In this document: positions 33,509-44,183 of the stretch, in pieces
Layout of the letters: each line of letters starts with the position of its first letter
Numbering within the stretch: the stretch's first letter is position 1
Assembly (NCBI GenBank): GCA_029532415.1
Contig: JAQOTA010000069.1
Location: forward strand, 868,001-932,000
Direction of reading: 5' to 3'
Source of the DNA: Marasmius tenuissimus
Lineage: Eukaryota; Basidiomycota; Agaricomycetes; Agaricales; Marasmiaceae
Length of the DNA: 64,000 nt
Translations under genes and position numbers: made by a program
The notes under the pieces: model-generated
The model's database searches: none
Seen by the model: the letters and a program-made list of their open reading frames with translations, nothing else
What the model was told of the DNA's origin: nothing

Positions 33509-33518
33509 GCTTTTATAC
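33509..33518 (-). promoter_or_regulatory. TATA box of M35 copy 1
   Basis: CAGTATAAAAGC on the minus strand about 50 bases upstream of the ATG. The same word occurs upstream of copy 4. Confidence 0.6.
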
Positions 33519-34868
33519 TGTGAGCCAACGTTCAGTGTATGCCCGAATAACAACCGCCGTTACGAACCTACGAGAGTCACCAGGTATAAAAATATTGTGT
33601 GGCGCCCCACCCAGAGAATCATAGCGGGGAAAACACGCGGCCCGTCTCCAAGGAACTATATTCCAGCTCGTATATCGGGTTGTTCATGGGGGATTTGGAT
33701 GAGGCGGACCGTCTGGATAGTATTCGTGTGTCGGAAATTCCGAAGCCCAGAGCCCAAGACATGACAACGGAAAATGATACAGGTATTTTCCGGTGAACAA
33801 GAGTGAAGATACGCGGGGTTCTTTTTTGGTCCATCTGATCTGTGGCAACGAGGGAGACCCAGTTTTCGAGCTTGAACGTTTGATGAAAACTTGAAGCTTC
33901 AAGCTTCACCTCTGGGGTTGCTGCCGGGTGCAGATTGGTTCAGAGTTTCGTATGTATTCGATGGCAGGCCGTGTCGCATATAGCCGTACATATTCCGAAG
34001 ATAGAGATTCCCGCAAGGCGCGAACCCCAAGTGTCTAATTGCTGCGTTTCCTTGGTTTGGTGATCTTGTGTTAACTTTGAGACGACATATGACTGGAAAC
34101 AAGCACGAGTAATTTAAAGAGATTTAGGTTATTTGAGTACTTGAAAAGCATCATAGGGCTCAAAAGTGAGACTTCAAGAGGCAGACAGCATAAGGAACCG
34201 AATTTCAGGTCAGTCAGAGCTGAGAATTTTAGTAGAATGAGAACGCACCCGAAACATGCCAGATTCCGGACATAAATTCAGAGCCTACAATGTTCTGTTT
34301 GAGCCCAAGGCCTATTTTTCCCCTTCCTTTCGGACTCCAGTACCATACGGTTGTGTAGCGCCTAGTGGATAGACCAGCCCGTGCCGCCGTTAACGTTGTT
34401 GTTTAGGTGCCGTTAGATACCGAAAGAATCCCACTCTCTTCAATGAATTATTGATAGACTCATAGAGGATGATGGTAGCATCGAATATGTGACGTGGATC
34501 TTGACGGTTGTGCGCGACGATGGTGGTCTGGAGCAAGTCTGAAAAAGGCTATAGTTAGTAGGCGCTTACCAGGCGACCAGCGTCCCAACTTGGCCAACTT
34601 GGCCATCAAGTCGCGGCAAGGCGTTTTGTATCAGTCGTCGATCATCCAGCGATATCAATTCGTCGATATACCCAGGTTGTCCGTCCTTCGCCGTCTCTGT
34701 GTTTTCGCAATTGACATTGTCATGGGAAGATCTAGGCTATGGACTGCCAGTTTCTGCACGGTTGTCTGGCTCAATCTTCCCTTTCAATTGAAGGCCTTCA
34801 AGTATTCGATGGAATGCTCCCAGACGGCGTATATTATCCGAGACAATGGAATCTTCACCTCGACCGTG
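33519..34868. other. Intergenic between M35 copy 1 and F-box pseudogene
   Basis: The part near 33630-33720 (CGGCCCGTCTCCAAGGAACT and following) is repeated upstream of copy 4 at about 47570-47660, showing that promoter-side DNA was duplicated with the peptidase gene. The rest shows nothing supported. Confidence 0.55.
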
Positions 34869-36491
34869 ATGTCTTCTTCTACAAACCCGACCTCTCCCCA
34901 GCCTCCTACCATGGAGTCCCTCACCGACGAAAATCTCCCAGCCCAAGGTCCCATCCAACGTCTTCCGCTGGCACTGCTCTCCAAAATCATCCATGAAAGT
35001 GTGGATGAGAACAAATTCGGTCAATACACAATCCCCTTCAGTAACGACGTGTGCGTCCAATCTGAGGCTGTAAACATCGGCCTCATCTCTCGCAGATGGA
35101 GGCACGTCTCCCTCTTAATCCCCGAGATCTGGTCATGCATCACTCTCAAGATCGAGGGCGGTGAGGAAGACCCTCCAGGTCTGCTCAGGGCTCTCGACAC
35201 GCACATTCAGCGCTCCAAAGATGTCCCTCTCCGAGTTAACGTCAAACTCAGCGGGACATTCCGCTACGATGATGAGTACCCAGCACTTGGAAAGCTACTT
35301 TCCCATGCTCATCGTTGGGTTGAGCTCGCGTTAACTGTTGATGAATTCGAAGATGCTTTCGAAGAGGAATATTACCTGTTCCTGTATCTTATTAGTCAAA
35401 TTAACCATACGCCTCTCCTTCACTCTCTCAGAATCGAGTCCCCTCGATCTTAGGATCTCATGGGCCGAAATGCTGGTCATATGCTTTGGAAGCAACCTCC
35501 CGCTCCAAGAGAAGAGGCTTACCTCGTTCTCTCTTCACGATCGCCTGGACTTTTGGGACTACGAATTCGAGGCTTCGGATGAAGACAATCTCCGCGATAA
35601 TCAACCGGTCGATTACTACACCAACTTCCTTTCTTCCAGTATCACCACTCGATGTTCACGTTGCCCCAGGCATCGCGCTTTCGATGCTCACAGCCTGTCC
35701 CAACATCATAGATGCACAGTTCGCCCTTCCTATCTCGATGAATCCCGCCAAAGAACTGGAGGCCTCTTCGGCCCGAGGGTATCCCCACCTTCGCAATCTC
35801 ACTCTCAAAGTCTTCAAGATCAGTATTACAGGTCGGCGCCAGAACAGTTCGACCCCTACTCGCTCACGCTCCTACACGACATGTTCGACAAAATCTTCAA
35901 CGCCATTATTTGTCCTTCCCTCCTCTCCTTATTAGTCGAAGGAGATCGCCGCTTACCTCCCCCTTGTTCAGCTGAGGCTTCGGGAACCAAGGTCTCACCA
36001 CACACTCTTCCAATCTCGGTCAAATCGTTCATTGTCCGGTCCGACATCTCCAATTCGTTGGAGAGCTTCACGTTAGACAACCTCCCATTCCATGATTCCG
36101 AACTCACGGAGATCCTCGAAGTCATGCCGAGCCTCAGATCCTTGACAATCGGTGACCTGAGAGAGAGGAACCACTTGTGACTCCAGCCTTGTTAACATGG
36201 CTCTCCGACCCATTGAATCTTCCATATCTCCGAAACATTCGGTTCACCGTCTACGCTATGAGTGCGATTTTCTCGGGCGATGCCTTTGGGTGTATGGTGA
36301 AGACCAGACGCAGTCATGGACAACTCAAATCGGTCGTCCTGGAGCTGTTCAATGAGAAAGAAGCTACACCAAAAGCTCAGATGGACGTTAAGATGTTGGC
36401 TCGAGTCCAGAGACAGGGTCTCGCGATCCGGGTGTGGTTCCCTCGTGGAGAGGAGATACTGGGTTATACAGCTGATTCGAGTTTGACGTGA
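34869..36491 (+). pseudogene. F-box protein gene with several frameshifts
   Basis: F-box proteins select substrates for SCF ubiquitin ligases; this one belongs to a large agaricomycete type with a leucine-rich C-terminus. It starts MSSSTNPTSPQPPTMESL, followed by an F-box-like segment (IQRLPLALLSKIIHE ... LISRRWRHVSLLIPEIW). Coding sense then moves between three frames: LHSLRIESPRS stops at 35451; FGSNLPLQEKRLTSFSLHDR continues in a second frame; VHVAPGIALSMLTACPN in a third; then DPYSLTLLHDMFDKIFN back in the second to 36180; and LLTWLSDPLNLPYLRN to 36491. The shifts are single-base in effect and no splice signals explain all of them. A relic of its 3' end lies near 41505-41670. Confidence 0.7.
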
Positions 36492-37886
36492 CTCGGGAAG
36501 GTACGTGGGAAGCGTGCAAACATTCACTTTGTGCTTCAGTTCGAAACTGATGAACCCCGCGAGGCTTACTAGTTATAGAGTCAGAAGGGAGGCTACTCCT
36601 CCACGGCTGCTACGACATGTACATGGGCCATGTCATATCTTCAAACCCCACCCAGAATTTGACAGCGGTGGCCGTGGTTTTACATCCAGAGTGCGGTTAC
36701 AATGTGGTGAAATATTTAACGTCTGTATCTTTTCTCGGCGATATACTACTTATGAACAAATGAAAGTACGTACGCAGAATACCCCGCACACCGCGATGCT
36801 CGGCACTTTAAGCAATGACATCCAGCATACTGAGGCATCAAAGCATTCCCTCCTTCCTCTCCACACAAGCCTCAGTCAAGGACCGAATTGAGGCGAGGAT
36901 ATGCTAGGAAGATATTGGTAACGGGGTCCGCATGTCTGATTTGAAGACTAAGATGCGAACAAATACTCGACAGGAGCAATGAAACGTCCACTTCTGAGGA
37001 AGTAGAGGCGAGATGGGAAGCGACAATGAACGAGAGAACCAAAATGAATAGATCACTTTCGAATGACTCGGAAACAAGATTCGAAAACAAAGCCAGAGTC
37101 AGTGAGGAGGTTAGGCAAACTTGGAGGCAGATGACGAGGAATGAGTACCATCCCCCACCGACCGGGTGAGAAATCCTGACATTTCAGTGGGCCCTTAGAC
37201 AAGAAAGAGGGAGAAACGAGATCGGACTCTAATCGGAGAGATTCCGTTCAGACTTGCACTATCATTACGCACAGCGACGGACGACGCGATGTTAAACAAC
37301 GAAATGACCGGTCTTTCTAGCTCCTCACTCGTAGTGGAACCACTACTTCTGGCTCGCCTTACGCCCTGTGGGTCTCCAATCATGATTCTCGTGGAGCTTG
37401 CTCCGAACAGTGTCAATATCCTGACCTCCTACCATCACCCGGGGTCACTGGTGTCCTCGGCTCGGCTGCAGGACAATTCATTCGGATATGTAAACAACCA
37501 AGTTCACTTTGATTACGGGGGCCCGGAAATTGACAGATCAATCACTCGTAGTATTCGGAAGATGTTGGGAATAAGCCACCCGAGAAACGTACCCGACTCA
37601 TCGTTTATCATTACCTCTCTCACCCACCAATCCACCCGAATCGGCCAGTGCCAGTGAATGTTTAGTTCATGGGGGAGGCGAATCATGAATGTGTCTTTGG
37701 TATTTCCCTTCGCGGACTCTGTCCCATTGCCACCGGTGACTGTTCCAACGCCACATTCCCTTCTTCTAGGCTAGTAGGTTGTGGACTAATCGCGATGTCT
37801 ATGCATGACGAAGGAATTGCTCTCGTTATTGTATCCGCCCATGAGGATCGGTAATTCTCATGATTTTTGAGGATTTTTTTGGCGGG
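36492..37886. other. Intergenic, nothing supported
   Basis: Open frames such as 37289-37657 lack motifs. This is the upstream side of M35 copy 2. Confidence 0.45.
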
Positions 37887-37894
37887 TATATAAA
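37887..37894 (+). promoter_or_regulatory. TATA box of M35 copy 2
   Basis: GGTATATAAACC, 68 bases upstream of the start codon. Copy 3 has GTATATAAACCCCTG at a similar distance, and both are followed by GACAATCACCAG, so the core promoter is conserved between the two plus-strand copies. Confidence 0.65.
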
Positions 37895-37954
37895 CCTGTG
37901 CTTCGTGAATGAGGAAGACAATCACCAGGTCTTGCTTTGACTCAGACCCCAACG

Positions 37955-39427
37955 ATGTTTCGCGTCTCAGTCCTGCTCAGCTTCACCGCACTTGCTCTCG
38001 CTCTCGCTCCGGGCGATGTGAAGGTCTCGGTCAATGCCGTCTCTTCGTCTGTCCGCTCCATCGACGACATGGTCCTTACTGCCGTTGTGTCCAACCCCAG
38101 TAGCAAGGATGTCCGTGTCTTCACTTTCAACAACATCTTGGACAATCAGCCTACTAGGTCATTTTCTGTGACCAAGGATGGCAAGGAAGTGGCTTTCACT
38201 GGTATTTATGTACGTTACTATTTATTCATCCGTTCTATTTTGCTGTTGCTCTAAATCTCTGACTCTGCCTCCTCAAAGGCCACCCCTGACCTCAGCAACG
38301 AAGCCAACTGGGTTACCATCCCCGCCGGTCAAGCTGTTTCTGTCAACCACACTGTCTCCAATCTCTACAACTTTGAGCCTCATGGAGCTGGTACCTACAT
38401 TTTCTCACCTTATGCATTCTTTCAAAGCGATGCATCAGAACCACCTTTGGTCGCCGACGTGGAATCCGTTAATGTCGAAGTAGAACGCGACGGCGACGTG
38501 TCCTTCCGGTATCTCGTTCCACCATCTGCTTCATTTTCTACAGTTACGTGCACGGACACCCAGCGTGCTCAAATCTTGAACAACTCACGCGAGGATGCGA
38601 AATTCCTTGCTAATAACGCCCTCGCGGACATTCGGATCCACCCCAATAGCGAGTCTTGGAACAAATTTTTTGGTGGAGCTAATAAGGATGAGGTTGTCCG
38701 AAGGTTTACACTTATTGCTGAGGATTTTGGGACAAGGAAGTGAGTTCCTGCGAGTAGTTTAGTCTTCTCTGTTCACCACTAACAAACCCCTGCAATAGCA
38801 TTCATTGTAATGAAGACCCAGCTGCAGCATGCAACCGGGCTGCCGCGTATGTCCTTTTCGATTACGACAGAGCGGGCAACATCATTGGGAGCGATGTGGG
38901 TTGCACTTCCTTTGCCTTCAACACGGCTTTCATGAGACAGTAACTGACTCCCTGTTGACCCCAGATATACACATGCGACGTCTTCTACCGATTCTCCGAC
39001 ACACCGGACATCTGCCGTAGTAAGCTTGTCGAAGCTGTGAAATAATTCTCTCCCAACAAACTTTTTACCTTCCTTTGTTAGTGCAAATCAACGACATAAA
39101 CGCCAGCAGGGGAGGTATCATGCTTCACGAGGTACGAGGAACTTTAAGACTACGCCATCTGCCTGTCATTGATGCCAATTTCTTTTTGTATGCAGCTCTC
39201 TCATGCAACCGTAAGGACCCGCGACATCGCGTATTATTGCCAAAATGTACAACGTCTTTCTCCTGAACAAAAGCTAAATAACGCAGATAGCTACCAGGTG
39301 AGGGTGTCTTAATTGAGAAATTCCCAGTCAAATCACAGTAACTTTCTCTAACTGACACTCTCTGTAGTGCATGGCCCTCAATATCTACCGATTGAATAAC
39401 TGCCAGATCGCATCGGTGTGGCGATAG
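37955..39427 (+). CDS. M35 deuterolysin-type metallopeptidase, copy 2
   Basis: Secreted zinc endopeptidase paralog. Signal peptide MFRVSVLLSFTALALALA, propeptide DVKVSVNAVSSSVRSIDDMV ... TRSFSVTKDGKEVAFTG, mature region with REDAKFLANNALADIR and SWNKFFGG. The zinc motif is split by an intron at 39132-39195 (GTACGA..TGCAG): GGIMLHE joins LSHATVRTRDIAYYC. The presumed third ligand (Asp of TxD) is kept, while the Asp two residues before it in other copies is Arg. The last exon reads CMALNIYRLNNC and then continues six residues (QIASVWR region) to a TAG at 39425, where most other copies stop directly after the Cys. Closest to copy 3. Confidence 0.88.
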
Positions 39428-40071
39428 GGACGTTCCAGGTGCTTGCCAGCCTCCAGGGAGAGATGAGACAATATGTTTTCCTACTTGTAACAGACTTGAA
39501 ATTCGACTTTTGATTGCACCAGCCATCAGCTTGTCTGCCCGAGAGACCTGAAAGACTCAGAAAGGCCACATATAAATCGTTGCTTCGCCTCACATTTTCC
39601 TCGGAGGCGTTGAACTCCTCAAGCCTCTCGTGGGAAACATCCTCGGAAGATACCGATGACCCGCTCTGTCCACTCCGTGGCAGGCGTCGAGTCCAGAGTA
39701 TCCCTGTATTCATAAGTATAACTCGGTCACTCGGTTTCAGAGTGAGTTTCGTGTCGTTAGAAACAGGTAGAAGCCCCTGTCGTGAGTGATGTTCAATTTA
39801 TACGCAGGTGTGCCGCATGTTTCAACATCCTGGTATTCGATACATCAGTCGGCGTTTGAGCCAAAGGGCCACCTTCGCACCTGAGAAAGTGTCAATTACC
39901 CCTCGTCCCATTCCAATTTGAAGTCTAGAACCCGTTCATATGTCGTTGTGAGTTGTGGCGCCGTATACGAGGTAATGACATGACAGCATTGACCTGTCTA
40001 TTAGACAAGCTTGAGTCTTGAGATCACATAAAAAGTCGTCGAGGGAAGACCCGAGCCTAAAGATCCTCATC
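39428..40071. other. Intergenic, nothing supported
   Basis: Region between M35 copy 2 and the hydrophobin gene. Open frames present are without motifs. Confidence 0.45.
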
Positions 40072-40603
40072 ATGCTGCATAAGAGAACATTTCTCGCAGC
40101 GGCGGCTCTCGCCCTCGCTCACAGTACAAGACCCGCAATCGCCTCACCCACTGACGGTACATGCGGCGTCCGCCAACGCGTATGCTGCAAGACTTACACT
40201 ACCGCTGGGAAGGACCCTCGCATCAGGTCTATCCTCGAGACTATGAGCATCGTCCTCTTGCCACGGGAAACCGACGTTGGTATCGGATTGACCTGCCTCC
40301 CCGTCATTGGAAACTCGGGATGGTGAGTCGCGCACGTTTGCACATGATGAAGGCTGCATGTACTCATGGACCCGGATTCATCGAAAATATGCACGCCATA
40401 TCTTGACTCTCGCACCATCTTACGACACAATTCCTTTCCGGCGGTCTTGTGTCTTAGCTCCACGAACCTTCTCTGCTGCGAGCGGAACGACTGGGGTTCG
40501 TTTTTTCGAGCGTTTTTTCTGCAAGTAACATACTTACCACTCGTCAACTTTCGTCTTTCCAGGCGACGTCATTGCCATAAACTGCGACCCTGTCGGCCTT
40601 TGA
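40072..40603 (+). CDS. Class I hydrophobin
   Basis: Hydrophobins are small secreted amphipathic proteins that coat hyphae and fruit bodies. The gene emerges after splicing two introns: 40323-40457 (GTGAGT..CTTAG) and about 40495-40561 (GTTCGT..TCCAG). Signal peptide MLHKRTFLAAAALALAHS. The mature protein has all eight cysteines in the order C-X6-CC-X35-C-X8-C-X5-CC-X12-C, within the class I spacing range: TCGVRQRVCC, then TCLPVIGNSGC, STNLLCCERND and INCDPVGL at the end. The stop is at 40601. The first intron is long for this genome but has good consensus ends. The gene sits alone between M35 copies 2 and 3. Confidence 0.9.
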
Positions 40604-40934
40604 GTGAGCTGAGTTAGTCGTTGACTTTGGTACACCAGACTCATCAACCTTCGCTAGCTTGAACGTCAATTTTGGAAAGGGAATACAGTCCCGCTCGGTT
40701 TGACATCGATGGCCGTGTTAAAGACTATGCATCCAAAGTGCGACCGCCAGGATATGAAATCTGACATTTGTATCAATTCAAGTACCGCTCGCTATGGAGG
40801 AATAAAAAAAAAACAATGGCGTATTTACGCGGAGTATCCCACCCATGATGCGCACTACCTCAAATAAGAATGGCCAACATACCGTCGTCGTGAAATGCTA
40901 TAAGAAATTGAGCCATGAGGGGATCACTCCGTCC
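40604..40934. other. Intergenic, nothing supported
   Basis: Short spacer between the hydrophobin 3' end and F-box relics, with an A-run near 40805. Confidence 0.45.
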
Positions 40935-41420
40935 TAATTGCACACGGCCTCGGGGGCTGGTAGATCTATCACATGAAAGCAGACATGATCCAGATCAAGA
41001 AGTCGCTCAGGAGAGCAGAGAACTCGTTTGAGCCTGCCAAGGTGACCAGTGCGTGGGACGGGCAATGAGGCGCGCGATTCTGGGTCTCTGAGAACGAGGG
41101 CTATGAGTATTGCTCGTAGGTCACGGCAGGGGGGGGATAAACCACGGGCCACTTCAATTGGGTTCGGCGTGAAATGGGTGGACGTTTGAAAGGAAAAGGT
41201 ATTGGATGGATGGGGTCCGACCGAGGAGTGGAGGGCCAATTCCTGGAACAAAGCATTGGCTTTCTGAGAAACGAGATACGTAGACAGAACAATACCTGGC
41301 TTAGGATAGTATACGGAATTAGATATGTGACGTTGGGGCTGACAACTTGCAAAAGGTCCGCCAGCAACTCGTCTCTCATGTCGAGTGTAGTGTTAAAACA
41401 GTTGGAAGCCCTTTGAACGC
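40935..41420 (-). pseudogene. C-terminal relic of an F-box gene
   Basis: The minus-strand stretch FNTTLDMRDELLADLLQVVSP (41420-41350) parallels FNASSDMDDESLVALLQVVGS of the F-box gene at 41793-43092. After a common intron position comes IEVARGLSPPCRDLRAILIA against IDMIRGLFPPCLPNLGIINI. No F-box end is present and the pieces are not in one clean frame. It is a truncated duplicate. Confidence 0.7.
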
Positions 41421-41504
41421 GATTTGGCCGTACCGCATAAAGATCGCGAATATCCTCGAAGGAAAAGGACGATGTGGGGAGCCGAAAATGTGAAGGCCAC
41501 GGAT

Positions 41505-41670
41505 AACTCAAATGGTCGTCCTGCCATTGTCTAACGAGAAGGAAACCACCAGCGGTTCATTCGGACGTTGAGATGTTAGCTGAACTGCAGAAACTTGAAG
41601 GGCTCGATTCGGGCGTGGTCCCCTCGTGAATAAGAGATAAGTACTCGGTTATACAATTGCTTCGACTGTA
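41505..41670 (+). pseudogene. Relic of the 3' end of the F-box gene at 34.9-36.5 kb
   Basis: CTCAAATGGTCGTCCTG, GACGTT(G)AGATGTTAGCT and TGGTCCCCTCGTGAATAAGAGATAAGTAC parallel CTCAAATCGGTCGTCCTG, GACGTTAAGATGTTGGCT and TGGTTCCCTCGTGGAGAGGAG at 36328-36470. Indels and stops make it non-coding. Confidence 0.65.
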
Positions 41671-41792
41671 GCGTAACTAGAGACTACATCTTGTGGCCGG
41701 GATCGAGTAGTATTTATCAATCTAATATTGCCATTAGTGATTGAACTGCATCGGATTATATCCTTGATCAATGCACCTATGTGTAGCAAGTC

Positions 41793-43092
41793 CTAATAGA
41801 CGTACTCAACGTCCAGCATACCCGAATACTCGAGCACCGTGAGCTGATCAGCAAAGCCATCTCTCGACAACTTCTCCTTCAACGCGTCCCCGGAGATTGT
41901 GATGAAAAACAGCGTAAATTGAACTTTTTCTAGCACGGGGAACCGCTTGGGACAGTAGAAGGGATCATCTAGTTCGTACCAAGGGGACCAGAAGGAATGG
42001 GTGTCGGGAGAAGATGGGCTTTCTTCGAGGTCCTTGACGACGAGGAAGATATTGATTATTCCCAAGTTTGGGAGGCAAGGTGGGAACAAGCCACGAATCA
42101 TGTCAATGGGATCTGGGGTGTCACACTGGAAAGAAGGAGAGATTCGAAAAATGGAGTGAACTGGAGGAGGGAAACGTCTATTCCTGATCAAAACCATTAG
42201 TTTGACGCTGCTCACAGCCAAGCTGTACTCACCTGGACTGGGGTAGTGTCTGAGTCCGAGGCATCTGGCATTGGAACCAACCACTTGCAAAAGCGCCACC
42301 AATGACTCGTCATCCATATCAGAAGAGGCGTTAAAACGAGGACAAAAAGCCCCTGAGATGCAATTTGGCTGTCAGAGATCCAGAGAAAAAATGTTGTCGA
42401 ATGAAAACGGGCAGAACGGGGATTTATGAACTCGACAATGGCATCCATACCATTGAAAACCTCCAAACAAATGTCAGTGAGCTTGACGGAACGTGGAGGA
42501 GTATCAGCAGATGGATGAGGGGATCGTCGAGCTTTGCTGAAATCTGTGCTTCGAAAGATAGAGTTCGGAGACTTCTTTCATCGACAATATCTAGGATGAG
42601 GTGGTGTGGTGTTGGGTGCGTGCAACGTAAGAATTTGAGGGATACAAGTGAAGGAAGAGAGAATAGAGCTCGAATTGCTCGCTGAAGTTCGTGTGAGAAA
42701 TCGTGTAGGTGCACTTCTTCGAGCTCTATCGATCTGAGAGCCCTGAGCTCTGGCAGCAGCATCGTGATGTATTGATTTTTGCAGATGTGGTCATTGGCTA
42801 TGTCGCGCGATGGAAACCAACCTCTGTCCAAACGGACGAGGCGGAGGTTTTGAATGTGGGAGCTCAACACGGGGCGTTGCGAGATAGATTCGAGGAGTGT
42901 ATTGAATGAGTTGGTGATAGCCGTTGCGCGTTCTGGGTCATCAGACCGGGAAAAAGGCTCGCGAAAAAGGAGTGATTGAGCAAGATGACGCTAAACAGAG
43001 TTGACCAGGCAGCAGTTTTGAAGTGCTTGTCTGTTTGGTAAATCGGAATGAACTTCCTTGAGGACTCCCAGTACGAGCTCGATGGGTAGCAT
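41793..43092 (-). pseudogene. F-box/LRR protein gene with premature TAG in the F-box
   Basis: ATG at 43092 opens a typical F-box (MLPIELVLGVLKEVHSDLP ... QNCCLVNSV), followed in the same frame by TAG at 42991-42993, then RHLAQSLLF and the LRR-like body (LLPELRALRSIELEEVHLHD, IRALFSLPSLVSLKFLRC). The stop sits where family members have Trp (TGG to TAG). Introns later join INPRS to FNASSDMDDESLVALLQ and, via GTGAGT..CTCCAG, to the last exon ending LDVEYVY at 41793. Apart from the nonsense codon and a possible shift near 42450, the gene looks well preserved. Either it is a recent pseudogene or translation begins downstream without the F-box. Confidence 0.7.
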
Positions 43093-44109
43093 GATGGTTG
43101 ATGGTAAGAACTTTGACTACGACCCGGCGCCCCTGAATCTGGCGCTCTTCCCGCAAGCACCATACTTGGACAGGGTTTCTATATCATATAAAAGTGAAGG
43201 AGAGTATTTCTATCAATAGGCAATTCGTTAAAAAAGGTGACTTTCGTTTCAGGACGGAGAATCAAGCAATAATCAGTAGACCCTCCAAATCTGAAACATG
43301 CCGAGCTGGTCCCCGAGCGTAGCGAGATATATATAGTAAGGTCTGCCTAGGGAAGACTAACGCCGAGGGCCAACTGGGACAAGCGCTTGTTTGACCCGAT
43401 GAATCTCCACCGCGCGCTAGACTCTTCTTGTTCCCCCACCACTACTCCATTCGAATGCGTCCAACATAATGCCCATCTCATACGAGAGGAAGGCCGCTTG
43501 AACTGCATTTTGGGAGATTATGCTTACACAAACCGCGAGTATGACTTTATCAGTGTTTGGAGTCGTGGCTCATGATCAAGGTCTCTTTTGGGCCTCTGAC
43601 TCCTGCTACTGTTCGCAGGTTGTCCTTACCAGGTTATTGCTTCGGTCTCTTCTCATGCCTTCTAATCTCTTCGAATTCGTCTCACATTGAATTGCTCCTT
43701 CCAAATACAGAGCTTGTCAGGCTCCTCAGAGCCCCAGAATCCTACTATCATCACCACCCTCGGCTTGGGATGACTTATAAACACCTGAACCCATGCTATG
43801 CTAATGAGAAGCATGATTCGATTACTCTCCTACAGTCTTCGGAGGACTCGATCCGGAAAATAGATCTTCTCTCGCGCTACTTCGCTCGTCCACCAATCCC
43901 GATTATGACCACTTTAGTTCATGGGTGGGAGGCAAACGTGCGTTCTTTGTTCTTCTTTGATATATTGTCGTCTCAGACTGTTCTAGCGTTGTATATCACC
44001 TTCTAGGCTGGAATAAACCATGCGGTTTGACGAAGGTATCATCTTCGTAAACGTAGGCGTCCAGGATAATTGGCGACCCCAGTTTCTCGAGTCCTGTTTC
44101 GGTGCAATG
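43093..44109. other. Intergenic with uncertain small frames
   Basis: Plus-strand frames at 43387-43575 and 43557-44006 (containing SHIELLLPNTELVRLLRAPE) could be remnants of a gene, but no family was recognised and no splice joins them convincingly. Confidence 0.4.
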
Positions 44110-44117
44110 TATATAAA
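44110..44117 (+). promoter_or_regulatory. TATA box of M35 copy 3
   Basis: GTATATAAACCC, 74 bases before the ATG, matching the promoter of copy 2. Confidence 0.65.
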
Positions 44118-44183
44118 CCCCTGCTCTGTGAATGGGCTGACAATCACCAGCTCCTTCAGGGTGACTCAGACTCGCCATTCCTG

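Noticed and set aside
33003..33764. 253-aa plus-strand open frame
   Set aside because: Mostly antisense to M35 copy 1 signal peptide and propeptide exons.
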